DNA from: Hymenopus coronatus
Lineage: Eukaryota; Arthropoda; Insecta; Mantodea; Hymenopodidae
Assembly: GCA_030762935.1 (NCBI GenBank)
Contig: CM060893.1
Span: 13,374,001-13,438,000, forward strand
Length of the DNA stretch: 64,000 nt
Reading direction: 5' to 3'
Within the stretch, counting starts at the first letter, position 1. The number at the start of each line of letters is the position of its first letter. Shown piece by piece: positions 57,401-64,000 of this stretch. The notes below the pieces were generated by a model that was not told the DNA's origin, did no database searches, and was given only the letters and a program-made list of their open reading frames with translations. Position numbers and translations under genes: made by a program.

Positions 57401-58756
57401 GATTTTTATTATAACATTATTTTCTTGGCACCACCAGTAGCATGCCTCAGCAGCCGCCACTGATAATACGTAAATTGCATGTCGATCTTGGTGGAATATT
57501 TGAAGGTCTCTGTTGAATGAGCAAAGCGTTTTATAATACAGTTAATAATGTTGTTCATGTGTGTTTTGTCTGTGCAGTTTGTTGATGTCGACGGAAGCTT
57601 GGCCACACCACAATCGTGGCATACAAATAAGCGCAGTACATAACCTCACTTTGTGTCAGTTCCGAGTGGAATCTCTGCCCCAGCCCGAGCATGTGATACC
57701 ACGTCACATCCGAGCTGTGCAATGTGTCAAGTCTGGGTGTCGCTGTGACATCATACACAAGGGCACCTTCCAATGCATGCAGTTAGTGACCGATGTCAGG
57801 GTGTACAACACTAGGACCTCAGCTGAGGAGATAGTACGAAGGGTACCATATATGTGTCAGTGTGCAACAAAGGAGGCTGGTACTTTGGTGCAGACACGCC
57901 CCCATCACCAACAACCTAGGGAACAAGTGCACCATTCCGGTGAGTGTTCAACTCTGCAATGTATGAGAATTCCACATGTGCATCCATATTAAAAGGTTTA
58001 CAAGGATATGCTAAATTGGATAGCAAGTCGGGGAAGTGTAGAGGATTAACAAGTACGTTTGGCATATTGACAAATAACATTAGGAACATAACATCATGCT
58101 CAGATATGAACTATTTTAATTGAAAGTTCCACGTAGAATTAAAAAATAATAGCCCAGTATCGTTAAATTGCAATTTAATCTGCAAAGAGATTCACGCGAG
58201 GCAATAATGTCGGGCTAACGATGAACTTGACTCAACGCGACGTAACGTGAACACATTGTCTTAAATGGTGCTATTGATAGGTGAATTAACGTGACGTAAC
58301 TTAAGAGTTTGGCAGTGCCAAACTTTTTCTTCCCATTAAGTTATACCCATGGTAATTATAACCCATCATGAAGTAACAAAAAATATCAATCAAGAGCAAC
58401 TCCTGTAAATTTAAAGCAAATTGCATCCTAATAGGCGTTCAGTTTAGCAGCATTTCTCAACTTCACGTTACGCCCGTAAGTTAAGTAAAACTCATCGTAC
58501 TCCCGGCTTAAAGCTTCTTATGCTGACGCTACTGCCTGTGTTGGAGCGCTTGGTGTAATATTGACATGGTAGCGCAGTGGTTTTTGAGATTAACACATGC
58601 ACGCGCGTACACATGCATATAAATTCTCTATAGGTATTAATAACGATGTGTTTCATTATTGCAGATTTACACCACTACATCGAAACAGCATCCAAGTGGA
58701 ATCAAGAGCATGAAACAGGAAGTCCTTGGAGTCTTCTGGGGTGGTATGGCTTCTGA
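51425..58756 (+). CDS. Secreted cysteine-knot protein, IL-17-like candidate, 3 exons
   Basis: Exons 51425-51483, 57578-57939 and 58665-58756 join in phase (2, then 1) into 170 residues. Residues 1-27 form a signal peptide (hydrophobic FFILCQILLPSLLM, small residues STEA at the cut). The mature part has an N-glycosylation site (NLT, 42-44) and Cys at 46, 69, 74, 76, 86, 113 and 115. VIPRHIRAVQC at 59-69 resembles the PR-x-x-x-x-A-x-C block of IL-17s. C69-x4-C74 with C113-x-C115 is the spacing of the four conserved IL-17 knot cysteines. In animals with IL-17, the secreted dimer signals through SEFIR-domain receptors (family knowledge). Alternatives: a PTTH/trunk-type knot, which has a wider first Cys gap. 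Exon 2 is strong. The join to exon 1 across 6.1 kb rests on phase, splice consensus and the signal peptide. No canonical polyA signal was noted soon after the stop. Confidence 0.58.
51618..51690 (+). repeat. tRNA/SINE-like fragment
   Basis: GGGTTCGATTCCGGGG at 51661-51676 is a strong B box, but the upstream part does not fold as a tRNA and no body follows. Confidence 0.5.
51951..53460 (+). mobile_element. Repeat H copy 10, interrupted by another H
   Basis: Forward copy in two pieces, 51951-52102 and 52971-53460, split by the reverse copy at 52108-52965. Adding the pieces restores the normal block order (GTGAACACGATAATT then CGAAAAGTCGGTAAAATACC). A short reverse H tip at 51916-51943 precedes it. 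Confidence 0.85.
52108..52965 (-). mobile_element. Repeat H copy 11, nested, complete
   Basis: 858 bp from ATCTGATGTGTACCATTCAT to GTATAGAGAAAGT. Bordered by five A on each side (52103-52107 and 52966-52970), so the family ends can be read directly. Confidence 0.88.
53668..54390 (-). mobile_element. Repeat H copy 12 (diverged, right end lost)
   Basis: Starts ATCTGATATGTTACATCCAC and keeps the block order to GGGTTCAGGGGTCCTCAAGG; the terminal palindrome is gone. Confidence 0.75.
54728..57461. mobile_element. hAT-superfamily element, 2.73 kb
   Basis: Left end CAGGTGCGGCTCCTGGGGTA, right end complement of CAGTGGCGGCTGCTGAGGCA, typical hAT termini. Eight-bp target duplication matching at 7 of 8: TTAATACG (54720-54727) and ATAATACG (57462-57469). 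No transposase was recognised inside, so it is probably non-autonomous or eroded. It includes repeat R copy 2 and sits in intron 1 of the IL-17-like gene, ending 116 bp before exon 2. Confidence 0.8.
55720..56346 (+). repeat. Dispersed repeat R, copy 2
   Basis: Uninterrupted relative of 47866-48680. Lies inside the hAT element, so it is either part of that hAT family or nested in it. Confidence 0.75.
57578..57939 (+). CDS. IL-17-like gene exon 2, cystine-knot core
   Basis: Acceptor TGTCTGTGCAG, donor GTGAGT. Carries 120 codons with all seven mature cysteines, the PRHIRAVQC block and VPYMCQCATKE. It is open throughout with ordinary codon use, unlike the stop-ridden relics around it. Confidence 0.68.
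58665..58756 (+). CDS. IL-17-like gene exon 3, C-terminus
   Basis: After TTATTGCAG, two bases complete Asp, then LHHYIETASKWNQEHETGSP and WSLLGWYGF to TGA at 58754. No cysteines. A different frame of the same exon is also open to 58883 and ends in a hydrophobic stretch; see findings. Confidence 0.45.
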
Positions 58757-59006
58757 ATGGCATGGACCAGATCTGATGGATCTTAGCTTTTGTGTACTAC
58801 CAGGCCTGGATAAACACACTGCCATTTTCCTCTTGTGTGGTAACCTTCTTGTAATTGTTGTGATCTTGTTTGTCACACGGTGAACCAGAGAGTGTTCCAC
58901 ACTAGATATTATATTTTTGATATACCTTACTTAGTTTTAAATTGAGTAAATTTACCCAATTTTAATCATCTGCAAATTAACTGAAGATGTAACTGCATAT
59001 TTTATT
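58757..59006 (+). other. 3' flank of the IL-17-like gene
   Basis: Presumed 3' UTR and flank. No AATAAA was noticed; AT-rich. Confidence 0.35.
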
Positions 59007-59690
59007 ACTTTCTCTACCACATTCCCAGTGGTTACATGTAGAATTGCATTTCACACAGAATGAAGTACTGAGATTTCACCAAAAATAGATACCTACCTGT
59101 TTTTTTTTAGATCCCCCCGAATATAAAATTCCAATGTTTAGAAAAAGGCATATGTGAAATGTATAACTAACATACAGCATTTGGATAAGCACCAAACTTG
59201 GTAGCTTCCAAAGAAGTAAAACTCTGGACGACCCGGGTTGGATCCCAAGCGGCCTCAAGTGGGATCTACGGCGTAGGAGCTGCTTTTCTCTGGGTTCTCC
59301 GATTTCCCCCGTCATCACATTTCACCAGTGCTCCATCTTCATTGCATGTATCATCAGTGTCATCGCCTGCGGTACCATTTGTAGTAAAAGTGGGCGCTAA
59401 ATACTACAAAAAAATCGAAGATTTTCCCAAAATCCCTGTACCCTAAATTACGCTTTACATGGAAATGTTTTCAAAATGTCGTACTTTACCAATAATTGTT
59501 CTAACAATTTTAATTAAATATCACTCGTATATTTAAAATATTTACATAAATTTTTTACTGATTTACAATTCATCACTGATGATGGTGATGATGATAATGA
59601 CGACATGATATGACAAACAAAATATGAATCTTAAATGTTCTGAGAATATACAGTGAAATTCTCTTCGTGCAGAGTGAATTTTGTGATTCT
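59007..59690 (+). mobile_element. Repeat H copy 13 (old, with foreign insert)
   Basis: Starts ACTTTCTCTACCACATTCC and keeps the GAGATTTCACC, ACCAAACTTGG and TTCTGAGAATA blocks. The section around 59210-59400 is unrelated and SINE-like. Confidence 0.65.
59210..59400 (+). mobile_element. SINE-like fragment, family S5
   Basis: GACCCGGGTTGGATCCC at 59230-59246 is a B-box-like sequence, followed by a GC-richer body (GTGGGATCTACGGCGTAGGA, GATTTCCCCCGTCATCAC) unlike repeat H around it. Confidence 0.5.
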
Positions 59691-60448
59691 TTGGTCGTAG
59701 TTTTTTGAGACATTGGAAAGGGAAAATGTAGGAAACAGGTTGCTCGTGTCCTGGTCGTTTTAATGTGTCAATATTATGTGATAGCCACGGACGTCCCTAT
59801 TTCCCTCTTCTACTGCCTTAAAAGACCCCGATCAAAAATACACAAGTCATTGTATGATTCACGATTTATTTCATGTAACCTTTTCTGGGACATTAACTAT
59901 TTCTTGACATATCCATTGTTATTGATTTGTTACTAATGCTGATTAGTGACAAAATATATGTGTGCTGGTGAAGTCGCGTAGTATTAACAGTGGTGAATCA
60001 TGCTCCAGTCAGCAAATCTATTCTCTACGATTGCTTAAATAAATGTGAAATTTCTCCAATTCAAAACCACATATGAAAGCGGTGCCTACAGTTTACGCTC
60101 CTTTGGAATTCTAACAATGGATATTTATTCTTTAACCTTACATAATACACAATGAAGGTCTGACAGATATATGAAAGTATTTCTGGAACCTCGAAAATGA
60201 AAGGGCTACCCCATTATCAAATACTCCACAATTTTAATCTGAATATTCTTTAGCAATATTTTGTGTAACTATATCCTTCCGACCTCGATTTGCATGCGTT
60301 CTTGACGACTGTTCTCATTAGCGCTTGCTAAGAGAGATGCCCTCAAGACGGAAATATCTTAGTTATTAAGGAGAAGGAAAGCGAAGGAAAATATTTTAGT
60401 GTGTTGTGTGTTTGGGGGGGGGGGGGATCCACTTTGCCGTAGAAAGTA
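59691..60448. other. Intergenic, nothing firm
   Basis: Ends with a run of about 13 G near 60414-60426. Confidence 0.4.
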
Positions 60449-61832
60449 TTATCGTGCTACTGAAAAGGTTAACATGTCAGCATCAAAAGCTGCGATAAGA
60501 TTGCCGGTATTCAGTAACATAGAGGGCAAAGTTGTCATGTTTTCTCCAAGTAAACTCGCGTTACGCGCATAGACATTTATTTCTAAGTACCAAGTGAATA
60601 ATAACATTAGCAAGATTCTTATTAAGTGCAACGAGAGTACTTCACAGTGCTAACAATATCTAATCGCACTTTCTACTTACATTACGCTGTGTCTTCACCT
60701 TCCTCTGTCACTGTCATTTTCATTCACATGTATCACAAACGAAACGTTGTCGTGTGAAACATCCCTCAGTTGAGAAATTTTCACTCTTGTTGCATGGTGT
60801 GCCCAACACATCTTTCCCACACACTCGAATATATATTTACACATTCTCTCAACACTTTGCACACACTGTCACTTCTATAGATAATCACATTCCGCTTTCT
60901 TGCAGTATGTTTAAGGCGTACCCATATCAGCTCAATCGGATTGAGGCAACAGTGATATGGTGATAACCTGAGGACTTCATGGCCATGATGTTTTACCATT
61001 TCGTGTATTACATACACTTTCTGTATATTGGCTTCCCAAATTTTCTCCAACAGCACGGTTTTTATAGGAACTGGATGGGTAAATCTAAATTATGTTCTTC
61101 CATGAATCTGACCATTTCGTCTTTTCTACTGGACATAGTGGGAATTTTGATCTTTAGCCGGGAATGATAAATATACTTTTCTAACATTATAACATCTTTA
61201 GGAGGAATGTTTGTTCTTGAACCAAGCTTCAAATAGTTCAGCATTCATCTCGTGATATTAATCAGCCAAGGATTCCCGGATATTTTTAGAAGACAAATAC
61301 AAGAAGCCCTCAGTTCAACCCTGGTTACCTTCTGCTTGCAAGATCATGATTCTTTTTCCACGTGGCACAGGTAGCAACAGCAACTGCCGTCATCCCAACC
61401 TTTTCTTACATCATGAGTATCGTACCAAGATCCATCTAAATAAATTATATGCTATCCTTCCTGCCTGAAATAGTTTAGTCTACTCAAGTTCCGATATCTG
61501 CATGCCACAGTCCTTGCTGACTCCATAATCACGCATCTCTTATTTAACATTAAAGGATCAACCCTAATCTCACTAACAACTATCTAACCCTAACCCTTTT
61601 GTAAGGAAAACTAGCTTAATAATTGATTACTACTATTATTTCTAGCATCAAAGTCTCCACGTATTTAAGAATACACAGTAAACACTACTTTCTCCTGTGA
61701 AGTTCACAAGAACACTACATGAATGAGATGAACGAGAGGAAACAGCGAAGATGTTACAACGTTGCGTTTCACTTAATTTCCTTTCTATTGACAAAGATAA
61801 AACGCATGTTAACCTTTTCGGTAGCACGATAA
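60449..61832 (-). mobile_element. Tc1/mariner-superfamily element with DDE relic
   Basis: 1384 bp, inverted ends TTATCGTGCTACYGAAAAGG TTAACATG (28 bp) with TA on both sides. Minus-strand transposase pieces: IIYLDGSWYDTHDV (first Asp region) near 61460, then MNAELFEAWFKNK, PPKDVIMLEKYIYHSRL (second Asp position now Glu), MSSRKDEMVRFMEEHNLDLP, and from 61056 EKIWEANIQKVYVIHEMVKH, GHEVLRLSPYHCCLNPIEL with the last Glu. This matches insect DDE_3-type transposases. Frameshifts and stops inactivate it. Confidence 0.88.
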
Positions 61833-61844
61833 TAATCAAAGATT

Positions 61845-62160
61845 GCTGTATGAGAAAGGTATAGGTATTTTAAAACTGAAACCAATAACTAGGAATATCT
61901 CTGAAATGGTCAACTCCACGAGAGAAAAAAAAAAAAACGTATACTACTGAATTTGCTTGTTTTAACGATATCTACATTTTTTTGTGAAGTAACATTTTGT
62001 CTATCTCTTATGTTTTACCAGTAATGCAAAATTCATTCAGAATAAAGAGGTCTTCAGAGGCTATCCCCAGAAAATTCAAGATATAGGTACATGCTATTTG
62101 TCATGGAAGTATCTTTAATATACAGAATTTTAACCAAAATAGAGCCATTTTTTTTAGAAA
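61845..62160 (-). mobile_element. Repeat H copy 14 (partial)
   Basis: Middle of H in reverse (CTGTATGAGAAAGGTATAG to CAAAATAGAGCCATTTTT). It abuts the right end of the Tc1-like element; no matching left part lies before that element. Confidence 0.75.
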
Positions 62161-62699
62161 TGTTTATAACCGTTACATGTATTGTAACTGCCAAGTGATA
62201 ACCATTAAAACAAATAATTCAGGCGTTACTGTTAACCATTACATGTAGCCGTTATCACTCTGTAACTGTGACTTATAAACGTTACGCGAAAATAACTGTC
62301 AATCATACCTCTAGTACAGACGGATAGAGTACAGAATGTCCACTGCGGACCAAACTATGAACTAATCCGTGAAGAATAAGCAGCAGTTTGTGTGGGTTCC
62401 ATAATCTAATATGAAGCATTTAAGAAGTTAAACCAACCTTGTTATCCACTACGGAGCGTACAGGTGCCAATATGCTGTCATCTGGACTTGGTGTAAACCC
62501 ACGATGCCCGCCTTGTAAAGACAGTTTTTAAGTACCAACATTTACATGGTAGGATAAGATATAACATTAATTACTAGACGGTAAGCAACTGTTCCCGGGA
62601 CAGAAGCGATGAAACGTAATGCAGAAAAAGTTACCAGTGAAGAAAGAAAAGAAAAGAAAAAGAAGCTCACAACCGAAGTGCAGTAAACATCTATTTATT

Positions 62700-62744
<45 letters not shown>

Positions 62745-62879
62745 AGATTAACCTAGACCTAAAACAGCGCATACGCACTCTTTGGTGAAATCAGTGATAA
62801 TTATTAATACCCCAATACAGTAAAGTCATTTTGAATATACACACCAAGACCTAATACAGCGCATGATCGCTTCACTCGT
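62161..62879. other. No gene; imperfect palindrome and AC microsatellite
   Basis: 62165-62290 is rich in GTTAYAACCGTTAC-type words forming an imperfect inverted repeat. (AC)n runs from 62703 to 62742. Confidence 0.5.
62703..62742. repeat. (AC)n microsatellite
   Basis: About twenty AC units, uninterrupted. Confidence 0.97.
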
Positions 62880-62883
62880 CGTC

Positions 62884-63080
62884 CTCCTGGTCAAAGCGTA
62901 ACATGCTAGCCTCTGTGTTTCCCTCGTTTGCAGATTCAAACCGGGCGGAGGACAATGGATTTATTTATTCTTTTATTTTTTATTTGCCACACATTTACGG
63001 CACGTAGAATAATCTCAAGCCTGATAAAAGAGGCTTCGGAGCAACATTAAGTGGTCTTTCACACCCAATATAGAGAACAC
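62884..63080 (+). mobile_element. tRNA-derived SINE, family S3, diverged copy
   Basis: Head CCTCCTGGTCAAAGCGTAAC, B box GATTCAAACCGGG, GCGGAGGACAATGGATTTAT, and the S3 tail AGCCTGATAAAAGAGGCTTC and GTGGTCTTTCACACCCAATA. Confidence 0.75.
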
Positions 63081-64000
63081 AAGAACCACAGCAGTTAAAG
63101 ATCATCTAAAAATAGAACTCAATTTTTCTCGCTTCCTTGGGATGCTCTGATGAAAACACTGCAAATTACTACAAACAAACGACAGGAAAATTATTTATTT
63201 ACACAAGCAATAAAGGATTCAACTATACAAACTAACAGAATAGTTAGTTTTCCCTCGGCTATCCAGATTTATTAGTATATTATTCGGCCGTTAAGCGCTT
63301 TTGTTCACAAGGTTTTCGTTGTTTCGGTCACTATGATTCATTCAGGCGGTGGCTGCTAACTTTAATAGAAAAATAACGTGAGTTGGGAAGCTGTCGTCTA
63401 TACTGACATATTGAGGTTTTGAAGCTATTGCACATCTTTAAGTACATAGGAAGATATGCAATCTATAGCAATTCTGTGGGTTACGTGTACGCGCTTGAAA
63501 TAATAATGCTTTACATCAAGAATTATTTATAGAAGTTCTCTGGTGTTTGTTTTAACCTGGAAATGCATTTAAAACTGATTTTCGTGTATTTGTTTAGCTT
63601 TGTTAGCTCTGGAGTAGTGAGTGTGTATGTGTGTGTGTGTATTGTGTAAATAAACTGATTTTCGTGAATTTTCTTATAATAACTTTCACTGCTTTCTCCA
63701 AATTATGGGAATGAAAGCAGCATACTATCTATTATGTTGGGTTTAGGTTAATGTATAAATTGATTAATTTATTATTATTATTATTGTTTTTTTGTTTGTT
63801 TTTTTAGTATTTTCCAGTGGTTTTACCAAAGCATCTTAGCATGCTTCATGTTAGTACTTGCCTATCGCTAGATAAACTGATTAGTATGGATGTGTAAATA
63901 AACTAATTTTCGTTTAATTTATTTTTAGTAATTTCTAGCGTTTTAAGCTAAGTGTATGATCGAAGCGACTACGCCCTTTTGCTGTAAATTAGCATGTGTA
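63081..64000. other. Intergenic, nothing firm
   Basis: A word TAAACTGATTTTCGT recurs in degenerate form at about 63571, 63650 and 63900, hinting at a loose repeat. Confidence 0.4.

Noticed and set aside
57561..57577. Start of the IL-17-like protein at a Met inside the 5' flank of exon 2
   Set aside because: It would place the start before a good acceptor and replace the signal peptide; the spliced exon 1 gives a better N-terminus.
61565..61600. Telomere-like CTAACCCTAACCC
   Set aside because: Only two short units within a transposon; arthropod telomere repeats are usually TTAGG and in long arrays.

Overview
The window looks like nuclear DNA from an arthropod, most likely an insect. It is AT-rich, its genes are split by long GT-AG introns, and much of the sequence is old transposon. 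Abundant tRNA-derived SINEs and Penelope, mariner/Tc1, hAT and Ty3-type relics suggest a large-genome insect such as a polyneopteran; that placement is a guess. There is no bacterial gene organisation, CRISPR array, rRNA gene or functional tRNA gene.

Two host genes can be supported, both on the + strand. The first is a TM9SF2 (nonaspanin) gene. Fourteen exons between 12822 and 39607 join in phase to give 625 residues: most of the lumenal domain, all nine membrane spans and the C-terminal KVD end. The first exon or exons, carrying the signal peptide, were not found and probably lie upstream of position 1. The second is a small secreted cysteine-rich protein at 51425-58756, with three exons and 170 residues. 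Its cysteine spacing (C-x4-C, then C-x-C 44 residues later) is that of the IL-17 cystine-knot fold. It is a candidate insect IL-17-like cytokine and the most interesting item here.

Layout: 1-12800 holds relics (a Tc1-like deletion derivative, two copies of a TA-flanked MITE, a hAT-like ORF relic, a 570-bp GA tract and a compact Penelope element). 12822-39607 is TM9SF2, whose introns carry SINEs, copies of a repeat here called H, a Tc1-like relic, Penelope fragments and a Ty3/gypsy relic with both LTRs. 39608-51424 is intergenic, with a mariner nested in another TA-flanked element, SINEs and H copies. 51425-58756 is the IL-17-like gene, whose first intron holds a self-nested H element and a 2.7-kb hAT element. 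58757-64000 holds an H copy, a 1.38-kb Tc1/mariner-superfamily element and SINEs.

The repeat H (about 0.8-0.89 kb, more than a dozen copies or fragments) has asymmetric terminal inverted repeats: ACTTTCTCTA at one end, and its complement about 23 bp inside the other. It sits between T-tracts. That layout recalls the Helentron-derived HINE/DINE-1 class. Several nested insertions (SINE in MITE, SINE in a dispersed repeat, mariner in a TIR element, H in H) show exact ends because an uninterrupted relative is present in the same window.
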